The notes: a model not told the origin generated them from the sequence alone. Shown: positions 36,818 through 47,017, counted from the first letter of the stretch. The stretch is DNA of 64,000 bases from Meinhardsimonia xiamenensis (GCF_900102905.1 NZ_FNFV01000001.1:193501-257500), one strand, 5' to 3'. Made by a program: numbers and translations.

Positions 36818-36865
36818 CGGCGTTTTCCTAAAACTGTCCACAGCAGGCAGCTGCGGGGGACGATC

Positions 36866-38479
36866 ATGGATTGGGGACTGGCAGGTCAGATCGCCACGCT
36901 GCTCGCCGGCGGTGCGCTGGCGTCTTCGGCAATCGCGCTCGGCACCCTGCGCCTTGCAGGCCCGGAAAGGGGCAAGCTGTCCGCCGGGAATGCCCCCGCC
37001 GCGGGGTCCGAGGCCGAGGGCGCCGTCTTTCTGCTGCGCGGCGAGGAGCTGCTCGATGCCACGGCGGCGGGGCGGCTCATCCTCTCGCGCCACCCGGGCG
37101 CCGGCAGCGACCTGCAACGTTTGCTTGGCGCGCTGTCGCCGCGTTTTCCGACACTCGGCGCGCGCCTTGCCGAACTTTCGGAGCGCCGGCGCTTTGACCT
37201 TGCCGCCGCCGACGGCAGCGCATGGCTCGAGGCGGAATGGTCCGACGGCGTCGCACGTCTGAGGCTGGTGGAGCTGCACCGAGGCGCCCGGCGCGGCCCG
37301 ACGGGCGCGATGGGCGCCGCGCTTCTCGCCGAGCTGGACGAGTTGCGCACCGTCGCTCGGCATACGCCCGTTCCCATCTGGCGCACCACGGCCGACGGAA
37401 GGATCAGCTGGGCCAATGCCGCCTATCTCGACCTCGCCGAACGGATGAGCGAGGCACCGGGCGCGGCATGCTGGCCGCCGCCGGTGCTTTTCGAAGGGCT
37501 CGGCCCGGCGGCGACGCTTGCCAAGGGCCAGCGCCACCCGCTTACCGAAGCCGGGACGGGCAGGCAGTTCTGGTATCGGTGCAGCGCCGTGGAGCTTGCC
37601 GATGGCGCGCTTTACACGGCATTGCCCGAGGATCGCGCCGTTGCCGCCGAACGGTCGCTTTCGAAATTCGTCCAGACGATGTCGAACACCTTCGCCGCGC
37701 TGACCGTGGGCCTTGCGATCTTCGACGGCCGCCGCGTGCTGTCGCTTTTCAACCCCGCCCTTGCCGAGCTCACCGGCCTGCCGGTGGAGTTTCTGGCCGG
37801 ACGCCCGACGCTTCATGCCTTTCTCGACCGGCTGCGCGATCACCGCATGACGCCCGAGCCGCGCGACTATCGCAGCTGGCGGCGCAACATCGCCGAGCTC
37901 GAGGCGGCCGCCAGGGACGGAGCCTATTCGGAGATCTGGCCGCTGGTCGACGGGCGCACCTTCCGGGTTGACGGCCGTCCGCATCACGACGGCGCCATCG
38001 CCCTGGTGTTCGAGGATATCTCTTCGGAAGTCTCGCTGACCCGTCGCTTTCGCGCCGAAATCGAGACCGGGCAGGCCGTGATCGACAGCCTTGACGAGGC
38101 GATCGCGGTGTTTTCGGCCGCGGGCATCATGACGCTCGCCAACCGCGCCTATGCAAGGCTCTGGGGCAGTGATCCGCTGGCCACGCTGAAAGGGGACATC
38201 ACGCTGCTCGATGCCACGCGCACATGGAACATGGCATGCGTTCCAACCCCGGTCTGGGGCGATGTGCGCGATTTCGCGGCCGGGCTCGGCGAACGGTCGG
38301 CCTGGAGCGCGGAGGTGCGTCTGCGCGACGGGCGGCGGCTTCAATGCCGGTTCGAGCCGATCCAGGGCGGCGCGATGCTTGCGGGTTTCCGCGAGCTTGA
38401 TGCGGCGGTCGAAGCTTCGCCGCCGCGCGCGGCCCTCGAAGGGATCGAGGCCGGGGGCGTCGCGAGCAGGCGCGCCTGA
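36866..38479 (+). CDS. PAS-domain protein resembling DivL
   Basis: The 537-residue protein has one N-terminal membrane segment (residues 3-28, GLAGQIATLLAGGALASSAIALG) and at least three PAS-like regions: about residues 60-140, 165-280 (VPIWRTTADGRISWANAAYLDLAER) and 400-520 (IDSLDEAIAVFSAAGIMTLANRAYARLWG). No H-box or ATPase boxes are visible, so it cannot be a kinase by itself. In Rhodobacter capsulatus a PAS protein of this form, DivL, acts in the CtrA phosphorelay and affects gene-transfer-agent production. The CtrA-type site upstream fits such a role. The name is an inference from architecture and context. Confidence 0.65.
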   Translation: MDWGLAGQIATLLAGGALASSAIALGTLRLAGPERGKLSAGNAPAAGSEAEGAVFLLRGEELLDATAAGRLILSRHPGAGSDLQRLLGALSPRFPTLGARLAELSERRRFDLAAADGSAWLEAEWSDGVARLRLVELHRGARRGPTGAMGAALLAELDELRTVARHTPVPIWRTTADGRISWANAAYLDLAERMSEAPGAACWPPPVLFEGLGPAATLAKGQRHPLTEAGTGRQFWYRCSAVELADGALYTALPEDRAVAAERSLSKFVQTMSNTFAALTVGLAIFDGRRVLSLFNPALAELTGLPVEFLAGRPTLHAFLDRLRDHRMTPEPRDYRSWRRNIAELEAAARDGAYSEIWPLVDGRTFRVDGRPHHDGAIALVFEDISSEVSLTRRFRAEIETGQAVIDSLDEAIAVFSAAGIMTLANRAYARLWGSDPLATLKGDITLLDATRTWNMACVPTPVWGDVRDFAAGLGERSAWSAEVRLRDGRRLQCRFEPIQGGAMLAGFRELDAAVEASPPRAALEGIEAGGVASRRA

Positions 38480-38518
38480 CCCCTTGCGGCCGCTCGGGGG
38501 CGGGGCCAAACTCGGGGC

Positions 38519-39010
38519 ATGGCCCGAACCCCCATTGCCAACATCCGCTCCGACCGCGAAGAAGACACGCGCCAACTCGCCGCGCGGATCGCGCCGCGTC
38601 TGGAGGCGGGCGACGTTCTGTTGCTTTCGGGGCCGATCGGGGCTGGAAAGTCCGTTTTCGCTCGGGCGCTGATCCAGTCGCGGCTGGCCGCGGCGGGCCT
38701 GCATGAGGAGGTTCCCTCTCCGACCTTCACCCTCGTCCAAGTCTACGATGACGGGCGCGCGGAAATCTGGCACGCGGATCTCTACCGGCTTGGCGAGAAC
38801 GCGGACACGGCAGAACTCGGGCTCGACGAGGCCTTCGAGAGCGCCATATGTCTCGTCGAATGGCCCGAACGCCTTGGCGCCGCGGTTCCCGAAGGCGCGC
38901 TCTGGCTGCGGTTCGTGCCGGGGGGAGAGGCGCGCATGATCGAGCTTTCCACGACCGATCCGATGCGCTGGCGCAAGCGCTTGCTCGAGGCCGCTGTTGC
39001 AGATGAATGA
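38519..39010 (+). CDS. tsaE: tRNA threonylcarbamoyladenosine synthesis ATPase TsaE
   Basis: TsaE (YjeE) binds the TsaB-TsaD complex and hydrolyses ATP during t6A synthesis. The 163-residue protein has Walker A SGPIGAGKSVFARAL, the PSPTFTLVQVYDDGRAEIWHADLYRL stretch and LVEWPERLG, all typical. The gene lies 39 bases after the PAS protein gene and overlaps the next gene by 8 bases. It begins a compact rightward run of six genes to trxA. Confidence 0.95.
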   Translation: MARTPIANIRSDREEDTRQLAARIAPRLEAGDVLLLSGPIGAGKSVFARALIQSRLAAAGLHEEVPSPTFTLVQVYDDGRAEIWHADLYRLGENADTAELGLDEAFESAICLVEWPERLGAAVPEGALWLRFVPGGEARMIELSTTDPMRWRKRLLEAAVADE

Positions 39011-40031
39011 ACCGCTGCGAAATGTCGCGCGCCGTGGGTTCCTGGAACGCTGCGGTCTGGCGGGCTGGACGCTGGCGGCGCTGCGCACCGATGCCTCGCG
39101 GCGGCGCTACTTCCGGTTGCGCGACGGCGCCGGCGCCTCGCTGATCCTGATGGACGCTCCGCCCGAGACCAATCCGCCGCTTGACGGCTTCATCGCCACG
39201 GCCCGCATTCTTGCCGAAGCCGGGCTTTCCGTGCCGCGTGTCCACGAGGCCGATCCCGGGCAGGGTTTCATGCTGCTCGAGGATTTCGGCGACGCCTTGC
39301 TTGCAGACGTGATCACGAAGTTCCCAAAACGCGCGGCGATGCTCTACGGCGAGACGCTGCGCGCGATCGCGCAACTGCAGGCGCGCGCCGATGCCAGGGC
39401 GCTGCCGATCCGCACCAGTGGCGAGCGCGCCCGCCTTTCCCTCCCGGCGATTGACGATTACGCCGCGCCGCTCGCCCCCACGCCGCCGGGCGCTCGCGAG
39501 AGGCTCCTCGCCGCCCTCGAAGAGGCGCTTTTCCGTCTCGCGCCCGAAAGCGCTACGCCGGTGCATCGCGACTGCCATGCCGAAAACCTCGTCTGGCTGC
39601 CCGACCGGCGCGGCCTCGCCCGCGTCGGCTGGCTCGACTTCCAGGATGCCGAGCAGGGCCACCCGGCCTATGATCCGGTCTCGCTTCTGTGCGATGCGCG
39701 CCGCGACCTGTCCGCCGATCTCGTGACGCGGATGAAGGCCCTTTTTCTCGCCGAAACAGGCTCTGATCCGGCCGAATTCGAGGCCGCATGGGCCACGCTC
39801 GGCGCCCAGCGCAACCTGCGCATCCTCGGCATCTTCGCGCGTCTTGCCCGCCGGGAGGGCAAGCCCGGCTATCTGGCCCACATGCCGAGGGTCTGGCGCC
39901 AGCTCATGCGCCATCTCGCCCACCCGGACCTGCGCGATCTGCGCGATGCCGCTCTCGCCACCCTGCCCGAACCGACGCCCGCCATTCTCGCCCGCCTTGC
40001 CGAGCCATGCCCGACGCCCCCCGCGCCCTGA
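39003..40031 (+). CDS. amgK: Cell-wall sugar kinase AmgK (aminoglycoside phosphotransferase family)
   Basis: AmgK phosphorylates N-acetylmuramate (and N-acetylglucosamine) at C1 in the peptidoglycan recycling route that by-passes GlcN-6-P. The 342-residue protein has the kinase-like fold with catalytic loop VHRDCHAENLVW and metal site GWLDFQDAEQGHPAYDPVS. Family membership alone would not give the substrate; the next gene, a MurU-like uridylyltransferase with a 25-base overlap, makes AmgK the best call. I chose the ATG at 39003, which overlaps the tsaE stop; a TTG at 38997 is only two codons upstream. Confidence 0.85.
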   Translation: MNEPLRNVARRGFLERCGLAGWTLAALRTDASRRRYFRLRDGAGASLILMDAPPETNPPLDGFIATARILAEAGLSVPRVHEADPGQGFMLLEDFGDALLADVITKFPKRAAMLYGETLRAIAQLQARADARALPIRTSGERARLSLPAIDDYAAPLAPTPPGARERLLAALEEALFRLAPESATPVHRDCHAENLVWLPDRRGLARVGWLDFQDAEQGHPAYDPVSLLCDARRDLSADLVTRMKALFLAETGSDPAEFEAAWATLGAQRNLRILGIFARLARREGKPGYLAHMPRVWRQLMRHLAHPDLRDLRDAALATLPEPTPAILARLAEPCPTPPAP

Positions 40032-40699
40032 TGCTCTTTGCCGCCGGTCTTGGCACGCGCATGGCCCCGCTCACCCGGCGCCGGCCGAAGCCGCTCGTCG
40101 AGGTCGCCGGAAAGCCGCTCATCGACCACGCGCTCGATCAGGCGGCGGGCCTGGGGCTCGCGCCGATCCTCGCCAACACGCACTACCTTGCGCCGATGCT
40201 TGAGGCGCATCTTGCGCCTCGCGGCGTGATCACACTGCGCGAGGCGGAGCTTCTCGACACCGGCGGAGGCCTGAAGAACGCGCTGCCGCAGTTGCCGGGT
40301 GAGGCCGTTTTCACCCTCAACACCGATGCCGTCTGGACGGGGCCGAGCCCGCTTGCCACGCTGGCCGCGCATTGGGATTCTGGGCGCATGGATGCGCTTC
40401 TGATCCTCGTGCCGCGCGACCGCGCCCTCGGCCATGCCGGGGCCGGCGACTTCGCGCTCGAGGGCGAAGGACGGCTCGCGCGCGGCGGCGGTTTCGTTTA
40501 CGGCGGGGCGCAGATCATCGCGCGCGCGGCGGTGGAGGCGGTGGAGGGGCGCGTCTTCTCGCTCAACCGCGTGTGGGATGCGCTCGCCGCGAAGGGGCGG
40601 CTTTGCGGCGTGATCCACCCCGGCGGCTGGTGCGACGTGGGCCGACCGCAATCGATTGCACTTGCCGAGGCGCTTCTGGCGGAGGGCGGCAATGGCTGA
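40007..40699 (+). CDS. murU: N-acetylmuramate alpha-1-phosphate uridylyltransferase MurU
   Basis: MurU turns MurNAc-1-phosphate and UTP into UDP-MurNAc, feeding recycled cell-wall sugar back to peptidoglycan synthesis. The 230-residue protein has the nucleotidyltransferase signature FAAGLGTRMAPLTRRRPKPLVEV, then LDTGGGLKNAL and the metal-binding NTDAVW. The ATG at 40007 lies within the amgK end; the frame is open further upstream but that part lies inside amgK. The amgK-murU pair together defines the recycling pathway, which also confers intrinsic fosfomycin tolerance in other bacteria. Confidence 0.9.
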   Translation: MPDAPRALMLFAAGLGTRMAPLTRRRPKPLVEVAGKPLIDHALDQAAGLGLAPILANTHYLAPMLEAHLAPRGVITLREAELLDTGGGLKNALPQLPGEAVFTLNTDAVWTGPSPLATLAAHWDSGRMDALLILVPRDRALGHAGAGDFALEGEGRLARGGGFVYGGAQIIARAAVEAVEGRVFSLNRVWDALAAKGRLCGVIHPGGWCDVGRPQSIALAEALLAEGGNG

Positions 40700-43631
40700 G
40701 CCGCGGCTCTTCGGCATCCCGCCCGGCGCGGATTTTCCGGCCGCCTTCGTCGCCGGGCTGATCGCGCGGCATGGCGCGGGGCCGCCCGAGGCGCTCGCGC
40801 GGGCCGAAGTCTTCGTCAACACCCGGCGGATGCAGCGCCGGATCGAGGCGGCCTTCGACGCGGGGCCGGCGCGGCTCCTGCCGCGCTTGCAGCTTGTCAC
40901 CGACATCGGCGCGCGCCTGCCGCTGCCGGGGCTGCCGCCGACCCTGCCGCCGTTGCGCCGGCGGCTCGAGCTTGCCCGGCTTGTGGCCGCTCTTCTCGAG
41001 CGCGCCCCCGAGCTTGCCCCCGGCACCGCCGCCTTCGACCTTGCCGAGAGCCTCGGCGCGCTCTTCGACGAGATGCAGGGCGAGGGCGTGCCGCCCGAGA
41101 AGCTCGAAGAGCTCGACGTCTCCGACCAGTCGGGCCACTGGCAGCGCAGCCTGACCTTCATCAACCTCGTGCGCAATTTCCTTTCCGAGGCTGGGGCGGA
41201 GGCGATCGACGCGGAAGCGCGCCAGCGGCTGGCGGTGGAAGCGCTCATCGCCCGGTGGGACAAGGCCCCGCCCGAGCATCCGGTGATCGTCGCCGGCTCC
41301 ACCGGCTCGCGCGGCACCACGGCGCGGCTGATGCAGGCGGTGGCGCGCCTGCCGCAAGGCGCGGTGGTGTTGCCCGGCTTCGATTTCGACATGCCGCCCC
41401 ATGGCTGGGCCGCGCTCACCGACGCCCGCAGCGGCGAGGATCACCCGCAGTTCCGCTTCGCCCGGCTGTGCGAGGCCCTCGGGATGGAGCCTGGCGCGGT
41501 GCACCCTTGGCATGAAGCGGCAACCGCCCCCGATCCCGCGCGCAACCGCACGCTCTCGCTCGTGCTGCGCCCCGCGCCGGTGACCGACCAGTGGCTCAGC
41601 GAGGGCCGCGACATGCCTGACCCGCGCGCGGCCATGGCGCGGGTGACGCTGATCGAGGCGCCCGGCCCCCGCGAGGAGGCTGGCGCCATCGCGCTCATCC
41701 TGCGCGACGCGGTCGAGCGGGGCGTGCGCGCAGCACTGGTCACGCCTGACCGGGTTCTGACCCGGCAGGTGACGGCGGCGCTCGACCGCTGGGGCATCAT
41801 CCCCGACGACAGCGCCGGCCGCCCGCTGGAGCTCACCGCGCCGGGCCGCTTCCTGCGCCAGACGGCGGCGCTTCTTGTGGCGCCGCCGCCGGCCGATGCG
41901 CTGATGGCGCTGCTTAAGCACCCGCTCGCCGCCACCGGAGGCGCGGAGGGCGGCAAGGAGCGGGGCGCGCATGTGCTTCATGCCCGCGAGCTTGAGCTTC
42001 ACCTGCGCCGCCGCGGCATCCCGCACCCGCACGGGCAGGACATCCGCGCCTGGGGCGAGGCGCGGGAGGAGCACCGCGACTGGGCGTTCTGGCTGGCCGA
42101 AGTGCTGGAGGCGGTCCCGGCGCCTGAGCGCCGCCCGCTCGCCGAGCACCTCAAGGCCCATCTTCGCCTTGCCGAGACTCTTGCCGCCGGGCCGGGGCAG
42201 GAGGGGGCAGGCGAGCTGTGGCTGAAGGCGGCCGGCATCGAGGCGCTGCGGCAGATGCAGGCGCTCGAGCGCGAGGCGGCGCATGGCGGTGAGGTCACGC
42301 CGGCCGAATATGCGGCTCTGATTCACCAGATTCTGGCCGAGCGCGAGGTGCGCGAGACGGTCGCCGCCGACAGCCGGGTGATGATCTGGGGCACGCTCGA
42401 GGCCCGGGCGCAGGGCGCCGATCTTGTCATAGCCGCCGGGCTCAACGAGGGCGTGTGGCCGGCCCAGCCCGGCGCCGACCCGTGGCTCAACCGGCAGATG
42501 CGGCACGCCGTCGGCCTCCTGCTGCCGGAGCGGCGCATTGGCCTTTCGGCGCACGACTTCCAGCAGGCGGCAGGCGCGGCCGAGCTGGTGCTGACCCGCG
42601 CCCTGCGCGATGCGGAGGCGCAGACGGTGCCTTCGCGCTGGCTGAACCGGCTGACCAACTATCTTGGCGGCATTTCCGACGAGGGGCGCGCGGCGCTTGC
42701 CGAGATGCGCGCGCGCGGCAATCACTGGCTTGCCCTTGCCCGCCGGCTTGACGCGGCGGAGAACCGCGTGGAACCCGCGCGCAGGCCTGCGCCCCGCCCG
42801 CCGGTGGAAGTGCGGCCGCGGCGGCTCTCGATCACCGAGATCAGCCATCTGGTGCGCGACCCCTATGCCATCTACGCCCGGCATGTGCTGGGTCTCCGGC
42901 CGCTCGACCCGCTGCGCCCGCAGCCCGAGGCGAGCCAGCGCGGCACGGTCGTGCATACCATCATGGAGCGCTTCCTTCGGTCGGTGGGCGATGGTGCGCC
43001 ACTGACAACCGGCACGCTGATGGACATCGCCCGCGAGGTGATGGAGGCCGAAGTGCCCTGGCCGCTCGCCCGCCGGCTCTGGCTTGCGCGGCTCGCGCGC
43101 ATCGCGGGCTGGATCGTGGAAGGCGAGGCCTCGCGTCTTGCCGGCGCCTTTCCCGCGGCGCTGGAGAAGGATTGCACGCTGAAGCTCGAAGACCCGCGCT
43201 TCACCCTTACGGGGCGCATCGACCGCGTCGATCTGCTCGCCGACGGCACCTTCGCCGTCTACGACTACAAGACCGGCAGCGTGCCGACCCGGAAGCAGGT
43301 GCGCCACTTCGACCCGCAATTGCCGCTCTCGGCGCTCGCGGTCAGTCGCGGCGCGGTGGAGGGAGTCGCACCCGGGGCCGTCACGCAGGCCGCCTATATC
43401 GGGCTCGGGACGAACCCCAAGTTCACCCCGATCGAGATTGACGCAGCGCTTCTGGAGGAGGCGGAAACGTCTCTGTTCCGCCTTGTGTCGACCTATCTTG
43501 ACCCGTCAACGGGCTATGTCTCGCGCCGGGCGATGTTCCGCAGCGCGTATCCCGGCGACTATGACCACCTCGCCCGCCACGGCGAGTGGGAGGACAGCGA
43601 CGCACCCGAGCCCGAGGATGTCGGCCGATGA
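40692..43631 (+). CDS. addB: Double-strand break repair protein AddB
   Basis: AddB is the second subunit of the AddAB helicase-nuclease, which resects double-strand breaks for RecA. The 979-residue protein is of the alphaproteobacterial type: the N-terminal half is an inactivated helicase-like region, and the C-terminal part has a PD-(D/E)xK nuclease with TGRIDRVDLLADGTFAVYDYKTG. The ATG at 40692 has GGAGGG five bases before it and overlaps the murU stop by 8 bases. It ends in an ATGA overlap with addA. No Walker A motif is evident at the N terminus, as is usual for this group. Confidence 0.93.
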   Translation: MAEPRLFGIPPGADFPAAFVAGLIARHGAGPPEALARAEVFVNTRRMQRRIEAAFDAGPARLLPRLQLVTDIGARLPLPGLPPTLPPLRRRLELARLVAALLERAPELAPGTAAFDLAESLGALFDEMQGEGVPPEKLEELDVSDQSGHWQRSLTFINLVRNFLSEAGAEAIDAEARQRLAVEALIARWDKAPPEHPVIVAGSTGSRGTTARLMQAVARLPQGAVVLPGFDFDMPPHGWAALTDARSGEDHPQFRFARLCEALGMEPGAVHPWHEAATAPDPARNRTLSLVLRPAPVTDQWLSEGRDMPDPRAAMARVTLIEAPGPREEAGAIALILRDAVERGVRAALVTPDRVLTRQVTAALDRWGIIPDDSAGRPLELTAPGRFLRQTAALLVAPPPADALMALLKHPLAATGGAEGGKERGAHVLHARELELHLRRRGIPHPHGQDIRAWGEAREEHRDWAFWLAEVLEAVPAPERRPLAEHLKAHLRLAETLAAGPGQEGAGELWLKAAGIEALRQMQALEREAAHGGEVTPAEYAALIHQILAEREVRETVAADSRVMIWGTLEARAQGADLVIAAGLNEGVWPAQPGADPWLNRQMRHAVGLLLPERRIGLSAHDFQQAAGAAELVLTRALRDAEAQTVPSRWLNRLTNYLGGISDEGRAALAEMRARGNHWLALARRLDAAENRVEPARRPAPRPPVEVRPRRLSITEISHLVRDPYAIYARHVLGLRPLDPLRPQPEASQRGTVVHTIMERFLRSVGDGAPLTTGTLMDIAREVMEAEVPWPLARRLWLARLARIAGWIVEGEASRLAGAFPAALEKDCTLKLEDPRFTLTGRIDRVDLLADGTFAVYDYKTGSVPTRKQVRHFDPQLPLSALAVSRGAVEGVAPGAVTQAAYIGLGTNPKFTPIEIDAALLEEAETSLFRLVSTYLDPSTGYVSRRAMFRSAYPGDYDHLARHGEWEDSDAPEPEDVGR

Positions 43632-46600
43632 GCCTTGATGACGCGACGCTGAACCAGATCCGCGCCGCCGACCCGGCAAGCTCCACATGGCTTACCGCCA
43701 ACGCCGGTTCGGGCAAGACCAAGGTGCTCACCGACCGCGTGGCCCGGCTTCTGCTCGCAGGCACCGACCCGCAGCACATCCTGTGCCTGACCTACACCAA
43801 GGCCGCGGCGAGCGAGATGCAGAACCGCCTGTTCGGCACGCTGGGGCGCTGGGCGCTGATGGAGGATGGCGCGCTGCGCGCCGAGCTTGCGCGGCTTGGC
43901 GAGGAGGCGCCGGGCGGGCCCGAGCGGCTGGCCGAGGCGCGGCGGCTCTTCGCCCGCGCCATCGAGACGCCGGGTGGCCTGCGCATCCAGACCATCCACT
44001 CCTTCTGCGCCGCGCTCCTGCGCCGCTTCCCGCTCGAGGCCGGGGTGTCGCCGAACTTCCTCGAGCTTGACGACCGTTCGGCGGCGCTTCTGCGCGAGGA
44101 GGTGGCAAGCGCGCTCGCCGAGGAGGACGCTGAGGGGCGCTTCGGCGCCATCGCCCCGCTGATCGCGGGGGAGGACATGGCCGCCTTCACCGAGGAGATC
44201 ATCACCCATCGCGCAGGCTTCGCGCGGGAGGTGAGCGAGGCCGAGATCAGGCGCTGGCTCGGCCTGCCGCAAGCGCTCAACATGGAGCGGCTGCTCGCCG
44301 AAACCTTCTCTGATGCGGCCGAATTCATGCCGCGCGTGATCGCGGCGCTGCGTGCGGGGAGCACAAACGATCAGAAAGCGGCCGCCGATCTTGCGCCGCT
44401 CGACTTCGCCTCAGCGACCGAAGAGACGCTCATCGCATGCGAGTCGGTCTTCCTCACCAAGAGCGGCGCGGCGCCATTCACCGCAAGAATCGGGAAATTC
44501 CCGACCAAGGCCACGCGCGAGGTGCTCGGCGACGACACCCGCCGGCTCGAGGCGCTGATGAGGCGTGTCGAGGCCGCCCGCCCCATGCGGGTGGGGCTGA
44601 AGACGGCCGAGGCAACGCTTGCCCTGCACCGCTTCGCGCGGGCCTTCCTCGAGGGTTACGAGGCGCGGAAACAGTCTCTCGCCCGGCTCGATTTCGACGA
44701 TCTCATCGGCCGGACGCTGGCGCTTCTCGAAGACCCGGCGGTTTCGGCCTGGGTGCTCTACCGGCTTGACGGCGGCATCGATCACATCCTTGTCGACGAG
44801 GCGCAGGACACGAGTCCCGAGCAATGGCGGGTCATCGCGCGGCTGGCCGAAGAGTTCACCGCCGGTGAGGGCGGGCGCGCAGGCGCGCCGCCGCGAACGC
44901 TCTTCGTGGTCGGCGACCCGAAGCAGTCGATCTATTCCTTCCAGGGGGCGGACGCGCGGGAATTCGCGCGCATGCAGGAGCATTTCGCCCGCCGTTTCGG
45001 GGCGGCGGGCCAGCCGCTCCTGCCGCACGAGCTGGCCTACTCCTTCCGCTCCTCGCCGGCGATCCTGCGCGCGGTTGACCTGACCTTCCCGGACTGGACG
45101 AACGGCCCGCCCCGTCACGAGCCGGTCGCGCACCGCCCCTTTTTCGGCGATCTGCCCGGCCGGGTTGACCTCTGGCCGCTCGAGCCCGCGCCGGAGAAGG
45201 CGGAAGACCCGCCCTGGCACGAGCCGGTGGACGTGCTCGCGCCCGGCGACAACCGCCTCGAACTCGCCCGCAAGATCGCCCGCCACATCAGGGCGCTCAT
45301 CGGCACGCCCCTGCCCGACGGCACGGGCGCGGCGCGGCCCATCGGCGCGGGCGACATCATGGTGCTGGTGCAGCGGCGGGGGGTGCTGTTTCACGAGATC
45401 ATCCGCGCCTGCAAGGCCGAGGGTCTGCCGGTGGCCGGGGCCGACCGGCTGAAGCTTGGCGAGGAGCTCGCGGTGCGCGATCTCACCGCGCTTCTCTCCT
45501 TCCTCGCCACGCCGGAGGACGAGCTTTCGCTCGCCGCCGCACTACGCTCGCCGCTCTTCGGTTGGAGCGAGGCCGATCTCTTCCGTATCGCCGCGAACCG
45601 GGGCGGGCGCCCGCTGCGCGCGGTGCTCGAGGCACGCCGGGACGAGTGGCCCGAGACCCACGCGATGCTGCGCGATTTGCGCGATGCGGCCGACTTCCTG
45701 CGGCCCTACGACCTCATTGAGCGCATCCTGATCCGCCATGACGGGCGGCGGCGGCTGATCGCGCGGCTCGGCGAGGAGGCGGAGGAGGGCATTGATGCGC
45801 TGCTCGAGCAGGCGCTTGCCTATGAGCAGGCCGAAGTGCCCTCGCTCACCGGTTTCGTCTCGTGGCTTCAGGCCGAGGATGTGGAGCTGAAGCGGCAGAT
45901 GGGCGCGGCCGAGGGGCGGCTGCGGGTGATGACGGTGCACGGCGCCAAGGGGCTCGAGGCGCCCGTCGTCATCCTGCCCGACACGGTGCGCACACCGCCC
46001 GTCCATCGCGGCCGGCTCATTGCCGCGGAGGCGGAGGGCGAGGGGCCGCCGCGGGTGTTCTGGAAGGCCGAAGGCGGCGAGCTGCCCCCGGCGGTGGAGG
46101 CGGCGCTGGGCGCCTGGCGGGCCGAGCAGGAGGAGGAGCGGCGGCGGCTTCTTTACGTGGCGATGACGCGGGCCGAACAGTGGCTCATCGTCTGCGGGGC
46201 CGAGGCCGAACGCTCCGAGGCTGCCTGGCACGAGGCCGTCAAGGCCGGGCTTCAGCGCGCGGGTGCCGTCGCCGCGCCCTTTCCCACCGGCGAGGGGCTG
46301 CGCTACGAGGTCGGCGACTGGTCGGCCTGCGATGTGACGGCGACGGCAGCCGGGCAGGCGCGGGCCGCACCGGCGCTGCCGAACTGGGCGCGGGAGCACG
46401 CCCCGCCGCCCGTTGAGGCGCCCGCGGTGCTGCGCCCCTCGGATCTGCCGGGGGAAAAGGCGCTGCCGGGGGAGGCGGCGCTTGCCGAGGGCGACGACCC
46501 GCTGCGCCGCGGGCGGCAGCTGCACCTGCTGCTCGAGCACCTGCCCCACCATCCGCCCGCGCGCCGCGCCGAGATTGCCGCGAGCCTTCTGATGAGCGGC

Positions 46601-47017
46601 GAGGATGCGGTGACCGACAGTGCCGAGCTCGCGCTGCTGCTCGAGGATGCCGCCCGCGTGCTGGACGAGCCCGCGCTCGCGTCGCTCTTTGCGCCGGGCG
46701 CGCTCGCCGAGGTGGCCGTGACCGCGCCGCTGCCCGAACTGGGCGGGCGGCGCGTGCACGGCACCATCGACCGGCTTATCGTCGAGCCCGGCCGGGTTCT
46801 GGCGATCGACTTCAAGACCAACCGCATCGTGCCGGGGACGCCGCAGGAGGTGCCGGCGGGGCTTCTGGCGCAGATGGGTGCCTATCGCGCCGCGCTGGGG
46901 CAGATCTACCCCGAGCGCACCATCGAGACCGCGATACTGTGGACTGCGGTGCCGCGGCTCATGCCGCTGCCTGACGATCTCGTGACCGCGGCATTCGCGC
47001 GCGCCGCCGCGCCTTGA
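43628..47017 (+). CDS. addA: Double-strand break repair helicase AddA
   Basis: AddA is the UvrD-type 3'-5' helicase and nuclease subunit of AddAB. The 1129-residue protein has Walker A TANAGSGKTKVLTDRVARLLL near residue 25, HILCLTYTKAAASEM (motif Ia), HILVDEAQDTSPEQW (motif II), VVGDPKQSIYSFQGAD (motif III), RVMTVHGAKGLEAPVV (motif V) and RRLLYVAMTRAEQWL (motif VI). The C-terminal nuclease has GRVLAIDFKTNR. The start overlaps the addB stop as ATGA. trxA follows after 60 bases. Confidence 0.96.
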   Translation: MSLDDATLNQIRAADPASSTWLTANAGSGKTKVLTDRVARLLLAGTDPQHILCLTYTKAAASEMQNRLFGTLGRWALMEDGALRAELARLGEEAPGGPERLAEARRLFARAIETPGGLRIQTIHSFCAALLRRFPLEAGVSPNFLELDDRSAALLREEVASALAEEDAEGRFGAIAPLIAGEDMAAFTEEIITHRAGFAREVSEAEIRRWLGLPQALNMERLLAETFSDAAEFMPRVIAALRAGSTNDQKAAADLAPLDFASATEETLIACESVFLTKSGAAPFTARIGKFPTKATREVLGDDTRRLEALMRRVEAARPMRVGLKTAEATLALHRFARAFLEGYEARKQSLARLDFDDLIGRTLALLEDPAVSAWVLYRLDGGIDHILVDEAQDTSPEQWRVIARLAEEFTAGEGGRAGAPPRTLFVVGDPKQSIYSFQGADAREFARMQEHFARRFGAAGQPLLPHELAYSFRSSPAILRAVDLTFPDWTNGPPRHEPVAHRPFFGDLPGRVDLWPLEPAPEKAEDPPWHEPVDVLAPGDNRLELARKIARHIRALIGTPLPDGTGAARPIGAGDIMVLVQRRGVLFHEIIRACKAEGLPVAGADRLKLGEELAVRDLTALLSFLATPEDELSLAAALRSPLFGWSEADLFRIAANRGGRPLRAVLEARRDEWPETHAMLRDLRDAADFLRPYDLIERILIRHDGRRRLIARLGEEAEEGIDALLEQALAYEQAEVPSLTGFVSWLQAEDVELKRQMGAAEGRLRVMTVHGAKGLEAPVVILPDTVRTPPVHRGRLIAAEAEGEGPPRVFWKAEGGELPPAVEAALGAWRAEQEEERRRLLYVAMTRAEQWLIVCGAEAERSEAAWHEAVKAGLQRAGAVAAPFPTGEGLRYEVGDWSACDVTATAAGQARAAPALPNWAREHAPPPVEAPAVLRPSDLPGEKALPGEAALAEGDDPLRRGRQLHLLLEHLPHHPPARRAEIAASLLMSGEDAVTDSAELALLLEDAARVLDEPALASLFAPGALAEVAVTAPLPELGGRRVHGTIDRLIVEPGRVLAIDFKTNRIVPGTPQEVPAGLLAQMGAYRAALGQIYPERTIETAILWTAVPRLMPLPDDLVTAAFARAAAP

